From NCBI RefSeq assembly GCF_046630445.1, contig NC_092333.1, positions 708,988,501 to 709,052,500 of the forward strand: DNA of 64,000 nt, in the 5' to 3' direction. Of the stretch, positions 13,963 to 26,899 are shown piece after piece. How positions within the stretch are numbered: position 1 is the stretch's first letter; each line of letters begins with the position of its first letter. Under the pieces are notes generated by a model. The model was not told the origin of the DNA and did not search any database. It saw only the letters and a program-made list of their open reading frames with translations. Source of the DNA: Rutidosis leptorrhynchoides (Eukaryota > Streptophyta > Magnoliopsida > Asterales > Asteraceae). Position numbers and translations under genes: made by a program.

Positions 13963-15737
13963 AACTACACGACACATGATCTCGAACTACGAGCTGTTGT
14001 CTTTGCACTCAAAATGTGGAGACATTATCTTTATGGGACCAAAAGTACCATCTTCACCGATCACAAAAGCCTTCAACACATCTTCGATCAAAAGCAACAA
14101 AACATGAGACAATGACGGTGGATTGAAACTTTGAACGATTACGATTGTGAGCTTCGTTACCATCCGGGAAAGGCAAATGTAGTAGCCGATGCCTTAAGTC
14201 AAAAAGAAAGAGCGGTGCCTCTTCGTGTCTGAGCTTTAAAGATCACCATCCACACCAATCTCAATAACCAAATTCGGGTAGCCCAAGATGAAGCTCTAAA
14301 GGATGAAAACATATCTCTAGAACGCTTGAACATCCTCGCCTCACGATTCGAAGTTAAAGAGACCGGAATCCGATATTTCGCCGGAAGAATTTGGGTGCCT
14401 AGTTATGGGGACTTGCGAAGCTTTATTCTAGACGAAGCCCATAAGTCAAGGTATTCGATTCACCCCGGTGCCAATAAGATGTACCACGACCTTAAGGAAC
14501 AATATTGGTGGCCGAACATTAAAAGGGACGTTGCTACTTATGTTATAAAATGCCTAACTTGCTCCAAAGTCAAAGCCAAACATCAAATACCATCCGGATT
14601 ACTTCAACAACCCGAAATCCCACAACGGAAGTGGGAAAGAATAACGATGGATTTTATCACAAAACTACCCAAGACAATAGGCGGTTATGATACCATTTGG
14701 GTTATTGTTGACCGTCTCACCAAATCCGCCCACTTCCTAGCCATGAAGGAAATCGACCAAAATGTAAAAACTTGCACAACTTTACATTAAAGAGATCGTA
14801 GCCCGTCACGGTGTACCGTTATCGATTATTTCTGACCGATATGGCCGTTTTGTTTCTAGATTTTGGCGTACTTTACAAGAAGCGTTGGGAACACGATTAG
14901 ACATGAGCACCGCATACCATCCGCAAACCGACGGACAAATCGAACGCACAATTCAAACCTTGGAAGACATGCTACGTGCTTGCATTATCGATTTCAAAAA
15001 ATCTTGGGACAAGCACTTGCCTCTCGCCGAATTCTCTTACAACAATAGTTATCACGCGAGTATTAACGCCGCACCATTCGAAGCTTTATATGGCCGAAAA
15101 TGTCGTTCACCTCTTTGTTGGACCGAAGTAGGCGACACACAAATCACCGGACCCGAACTCATTCACGAAACAACCGAGAAGATCTTTCAAATCTAAGATA
15201 GGCTTAGGATGGCCCGTAGTCGTCAAAAGAGTGATACCGACATTAGACGCAACAACCTCGAATTCCAAGTCGGTGACCGAGTAATGTTAAAAGTCGCACC
15301 TTGGAAAGGTGTAATTCGTTTCGGGAAACGCGGGAAGTTAAACCCGGGGTATATTGGTCCTTTCGAAATCTTGGAGCGTGTTGGAACCGTTGCTTATAAT
15401 TTAGATCTTCCGCCTCAACTGAGCTCCGTTCATCCTACTTTTCATGTATCAAATTTGAAGAAGTGTCTCGCTAACCCGAACTCGTCATCCCCTCGAGGAT
15501 CTTACTATTGATGACAAACTTCATTTTGTGGAAGAACCGGTTAAAATTGTGGATCACTCCGTCAAAACGCTATAACAAAGCTGAATTTCGATTGTCAAAG
15601 TCCGTTGGAACGCCAAAAGAGGACCCGAGTTTACTTGGGAAAGACAAGATCAAATGCAAAGGAAATACCCTCATTTATTCGTAGATTTGGAAACGCAAGA
15701 TCCCGAGGAAGAAACAACGACCACTACGCCTACTTAA
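13963..15737 (+). pseudogene. pol: RNase H (C-part)-integrase-chromodomain of element E, disrupted
   Basis: Continues the element after solo LTR F. It has RNase H ([14 protein letters not shown]), an integrase HHCC zinc-binding region ([10 protein letters not shown] ... CLTCSKVK), and core motifs [18 protein letters not shown] and QTDGQIERT, giving the D-D-E set. Then come a GPY/F-type domain (GYIGPFEILERVG) and a chromodomain-like tail ([14 protein letters not shown]). Stops lie at about 14114 and 14230; a frameshift near 14780, a stop near 15194 and a further frameshift near 15480 follow. The terminal stop is at 15735-15737, before the polypurine tract. Inactive copy of the Tekay-like chromovirus type. 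Confidence 0.88.
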
Positions 15738-15757
15738 ATTTCGGGACGAAATTTCTT

Positions 15758-15772
15758 TTATACAGTAGGTAA
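15758..15772 (+). other. Polypurine tract region, element E
   Basis: TTATACAGTAGGTAA sits directly before the 3' LTR start TGTAACATCCC and after the conserved TTCGGGACGAAATTT block also present in elements B and C. It is the expected site of plus-strand priming. Confidence 0.6.
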
Positions 15773-18087
15773 TGTAACATCCCGTCTTTTTCCGTTTACT
15801 TTCCGTTTAATTATTCTAAAGTCCTTTATGTAATTATAACATCTTTCGTTAATACGCGTTTTAAAATATTTCGTTTAGGTAATTCACACACTCGCTTCAA
15901 ACTTAAGGGACTAAACTTGCCAAGAGACAAAACTTTTGACTAGGTCAAATGGTCAAACCTTATCCCTTCCATTCATTCATCTCCTCCTCTTTTTTCAATA
16001 CTTCAACTTTTTCTCTCAAACTCCAATTCAAAGATTCATCATCCTTTTTCAAGTTAGCAATCAAACATCAAAACAAATTACGTATTTGGAATCCTTGCAT
16101 CTTCCTCTTCAATTCCTTACCGATTTCATCTAGTTTGGGTAACTTTCTAAAATCACTAGATTCTTGTTTCTTGATGTTTTAAACTTATAAAAATGTTAAA
16201 TAGTGTCTATGGCTCAAGTCTAACATGAATATATGATTTGTATGCTTGTTCTTGTCATTTTGATGTAACTAGCTTAAACTTGAAATGGGTGTATTTGATC
16301 TTGAGATTTGGTTGCTTAAATATTGTTATATGTTAAAAGTGCATGTATTAAATGTGTTACTAGCATCACTAGTTTCAATTTGGTGTGTAGGTTGACATGG
16401 AAAAGCTTCATAAACATAATTGTTAAATTTATGATTTTGAGTTAGGGTTTGATAGAAGTAAAATGAACTTTTGATGCATTGAATGCTTTGCAATGTTGTT
16501 TGTGAGTGTTTAGTTGTATTGAATGTGTAATTACCTACGAAACGGCGTATCATATGTGTGCATTTAGTTCCCGAATCATCAAAGTGCATTTATGAACTTG
16601 AAAGCATTTATGGTGATCATTTAATGAGCTTTCAACTTGGATTTGATTATTGTAAATGATGATTTTAGTTGATGAATTGTGTTTAGTTGTATTCCTTGTT
16701 AAATTACCTTTCCAACGATGTATGGTATGCGTTTAGGTGTTTACGGTTCGTTAGTTATGATAAATTGAAGTTTGGTACGAGACTTGTCAATTTTCAACTT
16801 TTCCACTGAAGTCAGATAGGGATGCAGCGCATCTACTTTGGATGTGGCGCATCTGCTGACTGATGTGGGGCAATCACTTGCAGATGCGGCGCATCTGAAC
16901 CTGGCCGTCCAAAATCTATTTTTTTTTTCGTTTAATTCCCGCTAAGCTATACATGTCCGATTAACATGAAACTTGGCCAACATACTTATATATGCTTATC
17001 TTTCATAGAAAAATTTTCGTATACCTGACCCGACCCCGTTGACTTTGACTTTGACTTTGACCAAGTTTGACTTTTAGTCAAACTTAACCAAATACTTATG
17101 CAATCATTTTAACGTGCTTTTATACTTGTACCTTGCATGAAACTTGACAATTTGACTCACATGCTATATTAATCGAGTCTCAATGAACCATAGGACTAAT
17201 TGAACAACTTTGACCAATCGTGTTTACCGTTATTGATACAACCTATTTGTTTAGGTCAAGAATAGCATCCGTTCTTACACACGTTTACTTGTAAAGTGCT
17301 TTTATACTCTTGCACTCAAGGTGAGATCATAGTCCCACTTTTACTCTTTTAAACTTACATTTGGGATGAGAAAACATAAACGTTTCGTTTTACAAAGTGA
17401 ACACAAGTACGAAAACAAACATTTTACGTACGAGTTAGAACAAAAATCCTCAATTCGATTATCATTAGTTACACTTGTCGGGTGTAAGCGAGAACTTATG
17501 TTGTATGGCCATATGGGTTTGACAAACCCTCATTCGGACGGTTCGCTACCGTTATTCTGATGAAATATATTTTCGAGAAACAGTGTAGGTTCTAACACTA
17601 TGTGTATGGGGTTCGTGGAAAGTTAAGCCTTTATAATTGGGTGCTCGTGATAACAAATTTTTAGAATGGTTTACTATTATTTCAACGTTATAAATCTTGT
17701 GGTTCATTTGTACTTACTCACTTACTTACTTAAACCTATGATTTCACCAACGTTTTTGTTGACAGATTTCTATGTTTTTCTCAGGTCCTTGAATAATAGG
17801 TGTTACATGCTTCCGCTCACTATTTTTGATACTTGCTTGGATGTCGAGTATACATGCATACATGAAGCACCTTTTGACTTACTTTTAAATCGTGTCACAT
17901 AGGTTTCATTTGTACGTTAAACATTGGAATGTAACTGGTCGTTGAACTACTTTTGTAAACTTGAAACATCTTTACATTTGAAATGAATGCGACATATTTT
18001 GGTCAAACATCATTTTAAAGACTTATGACCACGTAACGGGACCTAAGTAGACGGCGCCGTCAATGACAATTTTGTCGGGTCGATACA
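15773..18087 (+). repeat. 3' LTR of element E
   Basis: 2315 bp, begins TGTAACATCCCG and ends GGGTCGATACA. The part from 16400 aligns with the truncated 5' LTR. It contains the palindrome array at 16821-16895. Open frames at 17366-17560 and 17666-17902 mirror those in the 5' LTR and are not genes. Confidence 0.88.
16821..16895. repeat. GC-rich palindrome array in E 3' LTR
   Basis: Four GATGCGGCGCATC-like units (one with an inserted base), matching the array in the 5' LTR but with different point changes. Confidence 0.75.
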
Positions 18088-19766
18088 ATATTGTGGTCGA
18101 TGCAATTATTGTGTAGGATTGGTCACTTTTCTCCATGAGAGTGGGCAATCGTTGATAAGGGTTCGTTGCGTGGAAGGTCAGGGATCTCGACTGAGATGCA
18201 CGACTAACTAAGCAGAGTGGAATATGCCTAGTCATAGAGGCGTATGTGGTATTTTGGTGGAGTCGCTTTACGAGTGATGAAGGGTTGTTACTTGAGATAG
18301 TTGTATGAAAGTGCAATGTCGTCGCATGTACTACATTTCAAGTAAATGTGTGTGTGTCAGCTCTGAGAGCCTGAAGTTAATTCGTGGTGATTTGGGTATA
18401 TGACCAACGATGAGAAGGGACATGTATTTCGTGGAATGGTAACTCCGCAGGATGTTATCATCTTGGCAGTGAGAATATGGAGCTGAATCCTAAGTGGGGG
18501 AGTTTTTACGATCGTATGAGGAAGCTCTGGTGGTGTTAGATCAAGTGAAGTGTAAGACTTCTTATGTAAGGTGGTCGTGTAGCACCAAAGTGCGGTATGA
18601 GATCAAGTGCGAAGTTGGAGATCACAGAGGTGAGAGTATGAAGTTGTTGTTGCAGGTGCTCTCATAATGTAAAATCCGGGTTGCTATGAAGCTCGGATAG
18701 TATTATTGAATGGGTACAAGTTCGATATTGTGGTGGATACTGTATTTTCCCTGTCGGGAAACGTGATCGAGAAAATTTGTCAGTGGATTATTCCACTTTA
18801 TGGACGATTGTGAGGCGGAGATGGTCGGTTCTGATTGTCTCGCATAGAGACACGCGGGTGTTGTTTATTCACGAGAGTGCGTACCCTAGTGATGTGACCC
18901 GTAGGTTGCATTGAAATGTTGAGGCCATCCTTAACGGACGGTCTAGGTAGGAAGGTTCACCTGGATTTGGTGACTATTTTGTGGGTTGTGTGGCGAATTG
19001 CAGAAATTTTGTGATGATAATTCGCCGTTGACGGGATTCTAGTATACGAATAGCTTCTATGCTAGTACTAGGAAGCCGTATTGTATGGTTTAGAGGAGGA
19101 ACCCAATGACGATGTGTTAATGTTTCGTCTAGCTCATGGTATATTATTGTCGTCCTGGATAAATCCAGTGACGGATAGTCGTGTGCGGATCGATCGGTGG
19201 GAAAGCGTTACTTCTAAAGTGTTTATTTTGGGGTTACCAAAATTTCTTCGTTGAAGAATGACCCGGGTATGGAGCCGGAGCAGGTTGGTTCTTGGTCTAG
19301 AGAATATTCATGAATGGCCGGTTGAGTAGTACGTTTAGGAACCGATGGAGTACAGAGTTTAAGGAAGCATGAATCCTTCTCGATTTGAATTATGCAAGTC
19401 ATGGTTCATGATGTAGTAGATTTAGTAGATCGCGTTGGGTGATATAGTTACTGATGTAGCTTGTTGCGAGTTGTAGTTGAGAGAACTTGGAGAGTTATGT
19501 GGTGTTTTTGGTATTTCCTAGATGGGAATTCTGGACGTTGAGTGGATGAGATATTGCTTGTTGTGGTAGTGCACGCTAGTGGTTATTAGGATGTGGTGAG
19601 ATCTTCGGATTTACGGAAGATAGTATGGATGTCGGGCTTGGTTGTGTTTCGTAGGATCGTGAGGTGTGGTACCTAGTTGTAACTAGGTGAGAAGGCTTTG
19701 GAGCACTTACCTTTTGGTAGATGATGAGGATCACGGGGACGTGATCCAGGCTAAGTGGGGGAGAGT
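18088..19766 (+). other. Degenerate internal region of element H
   Basis: About 1.7 kb of G/T-rich sequence between element E and the H LTR. I find no ORF above about 65 codons in the sense direction and recognise no protein motif. It ends in a purine tract (19753-19766, AAGTGGGGGAGAGT) just before the LTR, so it is read as the 3' internal part of a Ty3/gypsy-type or non-autonomous LTR element in plus orientation. The rest of H lies left of element E, outside the window. Confidence 0.6.
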
Positions 19767-19990
19767 TGTAACATCCCATTTTTCAGTTACGCGTTATTTT
19801 GAACGTCATTCGAAATACGAGGCATGTAATTGTATTTTTGGATCCCAAATAAAGTTTGAGTTAATGTTCTAAAACCTTACCATTAGATAGTAAATCTCAT
19901 TACGTTTCCAACGATATTTGATTCATCAAAAACGGAGTTACGGTTTGAAAGTTACGACCAAAACAAGTTCAGAAAATTGATCCAGTTGAT

Positions 19991-20025
19991 TTGGACGCCG
20001 TCCAACCTTTTTGGACGCCGTCCAA
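19991..20025. repeat. Palindrome pair TTGGACGCCGTCCAA in H LTR
   Basis: Two copies of a 15-bp near-perfect palindrome at 19991-20005 and 20011-20025, 5 bp apart. Related copies lie at 22080-22238. Confidence 0.9.
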
Positions 20026-20954
20026 ATGGCCTGACATGCCAGCTGTTAGAATTTTAATGAATTTAAAAGGGGTATTTGTGTCTTATCACTTGGGGGTCGA
20101 TTTTGAGCCATTAGAACTGATCCAATCTCATTCTTATCCCCATTTTTCACCTTCACAAAACACTCCCAACATATTCTAGTGAGAGAGGGTGATTTTAGTG
20201 TGAGAAAGCTCTGATCTAGGAGGAAGAAGCTCGGTTCTCACCAAAGCTCGAGAGTTAAAGTTGTTCCTTTCGTTCCCGGCTACGTTTTGATTGTTATGAG
20301 AAATTCTAAATCCGAATTTCATTGTTTAAGATTCGTGTTTGAGTTAGGGTTTGTGTTAGTTAGAGTTGTAAACCTATTTATTGTGAAATTTGGAGGTTTT
20401 GGGTAAGATTCATGTAAGTAAACCCAAATTGGTGACTTAGGGTTTTGATTGATGAAATTGTAAGTTTGGGTCTTGCATATGTTAGTTAAACCAAATTTGG
20501 TCAATGGAAGTCAAACATTGGTGTTAAGTGTTAAATTGGTGATTTTATGACATAATCACTAGTAATGGTGCTTATGGGTCGAACTTGACTTGTTTTAGTG
20601 GTTAAGTGCAATTTGGGTCGAGTTGCACTTATGGGTTAATTTTGCGAGATCAAGTGCATTAAGTTTTAGTGTGTACTTGTTTGAATGGGTTGGAATTACC
20701 ACCCGTAGTGGTAATTGGTGAAGTCCTTTTTAGGTGCCTAAATGGGCGGGTTGTTGAGTTAGATAGAATCACTTGGTTAAGGGTGTTGGAGTCGAATTCT
20801 CTCGTAGAGAATGTATGTTGATTGTTTTTATACCTATATGCGTATTATAGGTAAAAGCTTGCTCGGTTGCATTTGGTGGAGATTTCACGCATGGTTTGTA
20901 TTGCTCGAGTTCGAGGTGAGTGGAATAATTATACGTGTACGTATATAATGTATT

Positions 20955-21490
20955 TATTTGTGTAGCATGAGATGTGAAGTGTCGACGTGTTAAGGCACCA
21001 CGTTTCACGTGATGAGTGAAGTGTTGACGTGTTAAGGCACCACGTTTCACGTGATGAGTGAAGTGTCGACGTGTTAAGACACCACTCGGGGTGAAGAATC
21101 GACATGTTAAGATGCCATCCCAAGTAATTTGATGAATGAAGTGTCGACATGTTAAGACACTACTCGAGGAGAAGCATCGACATGTTAAGATGCCATTCCA
21201 AGTAATTTGATGAGTGAAGTGTCGACGTGTTAAGACACCACTCGGGGTGAAGCATCGACGTGTTAAGATGCCATCCCAAGTAATATGAAGAGTGAAGTGT
21301 CGACATTATAAGACACCACTCGGAGTGAAGTATCGACGTTTTAAGATGCCACTCCAAGGAAAGACGAGTGAAGTGTCGACGTGCTAAGACACCACTCGGG
21401 GTGAAGTGTCGATGTGTTAAGACACCACCAGGGGTGAAGTTGTGTTAAGATGCCACCCGTGGGGTTAGTGTACGACGTGTTAAGTACTCT
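20955..21490. repeat. Minisatellite with hairpin units in H LTR
   Basis: About 13 units of roughly 35-45 bp. Each has a core GACGTGTTAA flanked by complementary arms. One unit type has GTGTC and GACAC, the other GCATC and GATGC, so both arms change together and pairing is kept. Some units use G-T pairs (GTATC with GATGC). Open frames here on the minus strand are by-products of the repeat. Confidence 0.9.
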
Positions 21491-22079
21491 AATGGTTGTT
21501 ATGAACACCGATGGGAAATTCAAGTACCATTCCCTTGTACTATTGGTTAACCATGGTTATGTGTTGTAGTGTAGCATATTATATTGTTCGAGTTATATAT
21601 GCTATTGTTTATGCTAGCTTTTGGTAATGGAGATTTAGCGTTATACGTTGCGATGGTATGCTATTTAAATTGCTAGCGTGTATGTGGTAATTGTGTAAGT
21701 GTTTGCAAGTAAGTAGATTATATATGTATATGTATAGTTATTGCATTCACTAAGCTTTATGCTTACCCCTCTCGTTGGTTACCTTTTTACAGGTATTGTG
21801 ATTATGAAGCTAGCTAGTTGTTAGGCTAGATGTATAGGAGTGCTTGGGCTCGATGGGGTAGCTTTTGGAGATATGGACGCGGATTGAGGATTTGGTAGTC
21901 CCCGGGATTATGCTCTTGGTATTGGGTTGGGTTATTGAGTCTTAACCCGTAATTGTGGTGTAAACACTTTTATTTAACGTTTTGTTGATGTAAAACTTGA
22001 TTGTGTTGTTACAAAGCATTTGGTTGTTGATTTAAAGTGTTAAGTGTTTTTTGAAATGGAATGGAGCTGATCAGGTATC

Positions 22080-22238
22080 CTGGACGTCGTCCAGATTGGT
22101 TGGACGCCGTCCAGTATAATGTGGGTTAGGTGTTTTCTGTCTCAGAACATTTTAGTGTTACTGGACACCGTCCTGATTGTTGGACGCCGTCCTGCTCTTT
22201 GTAACTGGACGCCGTCTAGAGGTCTGGACGCCGTCCAG
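22080..22238. repeat. Six GGACGCCGTCC palindromes at the H LTR 3' end
   Basis: Copies at 22080-22094, 22100-22114, 22161-22175, 22180-22194, 22205-22219 and 22224-22238, arranged in pairs 4-5 bp apart. Four are near-perfect palindromes. Two end CCTG instead of CCAG. Confidence 0.88.
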
Positions 22239-22305
22239 ATGGTCTATTTAAAAAAAATAAAAAATTCTAGTCGTGTTTTTGGTAAAACGAAGTTGGGTCG
22301 TTACA

Positions 22306-23440
22306 AAGAGTTCTAGATATCTATTAGTTGAAATGAAATTTTTAGGTTTATGACTAGCATGGACTTGTTTACCTACTTTTACATGCATCACAAAAATGAC
22401 TTTCATATTTTAGCTTTGGTAAATCTCTAACCATTTCTTTAGAAGACATATTGTGGATTAATTTCATATTAGCATGCCCAAGTCTTCTATGCTACAAAGT
22501 GGTAGTGTCATGAATGGAAGTGAGACAAATATCTAAATGTTTAAATTCTTTTAGTTTACATGTGTAAAGGCCCTTTTTTCCTAATTCTGTTTATAACATT
22601 TTTACCTTCGTTGGTTATATGTGAAGATAACTTAGTGAATGTCATGTTATATCCTTTATTAGATATTTTACCAACACTTAGCAAATTAAAACTTAGGTTC
22701 TTAATATGCAAGACATCTTCAAGTGTAATTTTAGAGTTAGTGATGTTACCTTTACTGACGATTTTACCTCGTACGTCACCACCAAAGATTACGTCACCAC
22801 CATTATGTTCTTTGTACCTTGTGAAGAAGTCTTTGTTCCCCGTCATGTGCGTTGTACATCCATTATCAATAATCCAATCTTCTTCTTCTACAATGCCATT
22901 TAGGCAAACCTATATTTGGTTGATTAATGATGTTGATACCCAATGTTTATTAGGTTCGGGATGATAAGCATTGAAAACTCCTACTCTAACCCATCTTTTT
23001 ACTACTTTAGCGTTGTAGTTTCCTTTTGGTTGAGCCCTTATTTCAATGATTTTCTTCATAGGGTTTCTAGAGTGTTTAGTCTTATTTTATAAGAAATTCC
23101 CTTAAGATTCTACCCTTTTTGGTGGTCTAGTTTTTGGGAAAAGGCCTGCGGTCGACTTCATGGTCGGATCGTGCTTCGACCGCAAACCTCCTGTAACATT
23201 TTGATTTTATTAAGACTTAACAAACATTATAGGTTGTTGTTTCGAAGGTTTAATTTTGAGGGTGCTTTCTTTAAACCCTAACCCATGTTTGTTATCGCTT
23301 GTTCGTTGAACACTTAAGATGTCTTCTAGTAGTTTTTCACTTTTATTAAATATTGAAAACTTGATTTTACTCTCAAGTAGTTTGACGGTTTCATTAAGTG
23401 TTCTATTTTCATGCTTTAGATCGTCACAAGTAAGGCTATT
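22306..23440 (-). pseudogene. pol: Copia G gag C-part, protease and integrase start
   Basis: Minus-strand reading shows a coiled-coil-like gag tail next to element B (LTCDDLKHENRTLNETVKLL, near 23430-23375). A region with stops follows, then a protease/pre-integrase domain (22556-22870: HMTGNKDFFTRYKEHN, LEDVLHIKNLSFNLLSVGK). The gag-pre-integrase motif LWHRRLGHANM follows, and the integrase zinc region runs to NFISTNRYLEL at the H boundary. The protease active site, normally D-S/T-G, reads IIDNGC here and so is altered. Stops near 23215, 23090 and 22900 make it non-functional. A GC-rich palindromic insert lies at about 23149-23193. Confidence 0.78.
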
Positions 23441-26400
23441 TGTAGTGACCCGAACTTTTCCATGTTTATATATATTAATTGAGATTGATATTTACATGAT
23501 TAAATGTTTCAAACATGTTAAGCAATCAAACTTGTTAAGACTTGATTAATTGAAATATGTTTCATATAGACAATTGACCACCCAAGTTGACCGGCGATTC
23601 ACGAACGTTAAAACTTTTAAAAATGACATGACGATATATATATGGATATAAATATGGTTAACATGAGATTATGATAAGTAAGTATCTCCATAAGTATATT
23701 AACAATGAGTTATATACATATAAACAAGACTACTAACTTAAGGATTTCGAAACGAGACATATATGTAACGATTATCGTTGTAACGACATTTAAATGTATA
23801 TATATCATATTAAGATATATTAATATATCATAATATCATGATAATATAATAATTTAACATCTCATTTGATATAATAAACAATGGGTTAACAACATTAATT
23901 GAGATCGTTAACTTAAAGGTTTCAAAACAACACTTACATGTAACGACTAACGATGACTTAACGACTCAGTTAAAATGTATATACATGTAGTGTATTTAGA
24001 TGTATTAAAATACTTTTGGAAGACTTCAAGACATATGTCAAAACACTCATACTTAACGAAAATGGTTACAGTTACTTTCCCATTCTTTTCTTTCATCAGG
24101 AATTCTAGTCGTATTCTTACCCGTATTATACACAGCTTCAAAACGTACTTACTATGGTTATATACCAATAGGAACTAGCATGGGATTCCATTCTTGATTA
24201 TGTCATGTATGACTAATCAATTTTAACTTCTACCATGAGCTAGTCAACTAACTAGAACTCCTTTTAACCCCACTCACCACTCACCAATTACCACTCATCA
24301 TTCACTCCATTTCACTTCCAATTCTCTTTCCAATTCTCTCTCAACACACACACACTATTATGAACGTATTTTTCCAGTAGTTAATCATCATCTTCATCAA
24401 AAATCACTTCAAGAATCAAGCTATAATCATCATAGGAAGAACACTTCAAGAACACTTCAAAAATCCCTTCAAGTTTACTAATTTACTTCCAAGCTTTCTA
24501 ATCCATTCCAAGTAATCATCTAAGATCAAGAAATCTTTGTTATATACAGTAGGTTATCTTTCTTATTCAAGGTAATATTCATATTCAAACTTTGATTCAA
24601 TTTCTATAACTATAAACTATCTTAATTCGAGTAATAATCTTACTTGAACTTGTTTTTGTGTCATGATCCTACTTCAAGAACTTTCAAGCCATCCAAGATC
24701 CTTTGAAGCTAGATCATTTCTTGTCACTTCCAGTAGGTTTACCTACTAAACTTGAGGTAGTAATGATGTTCATAACATCATTCGATTCATATATATAAAA
24801 CTATCTTATTCGAAGGTTTAAACTTGTAATCACTAGAACATAGTTTAGTTAATTCTAAACTTGTTCGCAAACAAAAGTTAATCCTTCTAACTTGACTTTT
24901 AAAATTAACTACACACATGTTCTATATCTATATGATATGCTAACTTAATGATTTAAAACCTGGAAACACGAAAAACACCGTAAAACCGGATTTACGCCGT
25001 CGTAGTAACACCGCAGGCTGTTTTGGGTTAGTTAATTAAAAACTATGATAAACTTTGATTTAAAAGTTGTTATTCTGTGAAAATGATTTTTATTATGAAC
25101 ATGAAACTATATCCAAAAATTATGGTTAAACTCAAAGTGGAAGTATGTTTTCTAAAATGGTCATCTAGACGTCGTTCTTTCGACTGAAATGACTACCTTT
25201 ACAAAAACGACTTGTAACTTATTTTTTAGACTATAAACCTATACTTTTTCTGTTTAGATTCATAAAATAGAGTTCAATATGAAACCATAGCAATTTGATT
25301 CACTCAAAACGGATTTTAAATGAAGAAGTTATGGGTAAAACAAGATTGGATAATTTTTCTCATTTTAGCTACGTGAAAATTGGTAACAAATCTATTCCAA
25401 CCATAACTTAATCAACTTGTATTGTATATTATGTAATCTTGAGATACCATAGACATGTATACAATGTTTCGACCTATCATGTCGACACATCTATATATAT
25501 TTCGGAACAACCATAGACACTCTATATGTGAATGTTGGAGTTAGCTATACAGGGTTGAGGTTGATTCCAAAATATATATAGTTTGAGTTGTGATCAATAC
25601 TGAGATACGTATACACTGGGTCGTGGATTGATTCAAGATAATATTTATCGATTTATTTCTGTACATCTAACTGTGGACAACTAGTTGTAGGTTACTAACG
25701 AGGACAGCTGACTTAATAAACTTAAAACATCAAAATATATTAAAAGTGTTGTAAATATATTTTGAACATACTTTGATATATATGTATATATTGTTATAGG
25801 TTCGTGAATCAACCAGTGGCCAAGTCTTACTTCCCGATGAAGTAAAAATCTGTGAAAGTGAGTTATAGTCCCACTTTTAAAATCTAATATTTTTGGGATG
25901 AGAATACATGCAGGTTTTATAAATGATTTACAAAATAGACACAAGTACGTGAAACTACATTCTATGGTTGAATTATCGAAATCGAATATGCCCCTTTTTA
26001 TTAAGTCTGGTAATCTAAGAATTAGGAAACAGACACCCTAATTGACGCGAATCCTAAAGATAGATCTATTGGGCCTAACAAACCCCATCCAAAGTACCGG
26101 ATGCTTTAGTACTTCGAAATTTATATCATATCCGAAGGGTGTCCCGGAATGATGGGGATATTCTTATATATGCATCTTGTTAATGTCGGTTACCAGGTGT
26201 TCACCATATGAATGATTTTTATCTCTATGTATGGGATGTGCATTGAAATATGAAATCTTGTGGTCTATTATTATGATTTGATATATATAGGTTAAACCTA
26301 TAACTCACCAACATTTTTGTTGACGTTTTAAGCATGTTTATTCTCAGGTGATTATTAAGAGCTTCCGCTGTCGCATACTTAAATAAGGACGAGATTTGGA

Positions 26401-26690
26401 GTCCATGCTTGTATGATATTGTGTAAAAACTGCATTCAAAAAACTTATTTTGTTGTAACATATTTGTATTGTAAACCATTATGTAATGGTCGTGTGTAAA
26501 CAGCATATTTTAGATTATCATTATTTGATAATCTACGTAAAGCTTTTTAAACTTTTATTGATGAAATAAAGGTTATGGTTTGTTTTAAAATGAATGCAGT
26601 CTTTGAAAAACGTCTCATATAGAGGTCAAAACCTCGCAACGAAATCAATTAATATGGAACGTTTTTAATCAATAAGAACGGGACATTTTA
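23441..26690 (+). repeat. 5' LTR of element B
   Basis: 3250 bp, begins TGTAGTGACCCGAAC and ends GGGACATTTTA (the 3' LTR has ATTTCA, so the final CA has mutated). Same family as A and F. Confidence 0.92.
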
Positions 26691-26692
26691 GT

Positions 26693-26705
26693 TGGTATCC
26701 GAGCG
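26693..26705 (+). other. Primer-binding site, element B
   Basis: TGGTATCCGAGCG, two bases after the 5' LTR, identical to that of element A; near-complement of tRNA-iMet. Confidence 0.8.
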
Positions 26706-26899
26706 TTGGTCTTAGAGAACCAGAATTTTGCATTAGTGTGTCTTATCGAGTTTGTTAGGATGCATTAGTGAATCTGGACTTCGACCGTGTTTACTTGAAA
26801 AATGATTGCTTAACAAATTTTGTTGGAAACTATATATTTTTAACATGTGAATATTATGTGATATATTAATCTCTTAACGCGTTTGATATTATGTGATAG

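Larger units (their letters stand above)
19767..22305 (+). repeat. 3' LTR of element H
   Basis: 2539 bp, begins TGTAACATCCC and ends GGGTCGTTACA. The right flank resumes copia G integrase coding sequence at 22306, with AAGAG as the probable target duplication. The LTR contains TGGACGCCGTCCA palindromes near both ends and a hairpin-forming minisatellite in the middle. It is a different family from A/B/F, C and E. Confidence 0.82.

Noticed and set aside
20929-21523. Minus-strand ORFs with repeated STLHSS-like units
   Set aside because: Open frames produced by the minisatellite; several overlapping frames look alike and no start context or domain supports them.
26225-26506. 93-codon ORF repeated at 34271-34552
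   Set aside because: It lies in both LTRs of element B, has no domain-like features, and the duplication is explained by LTR identity.
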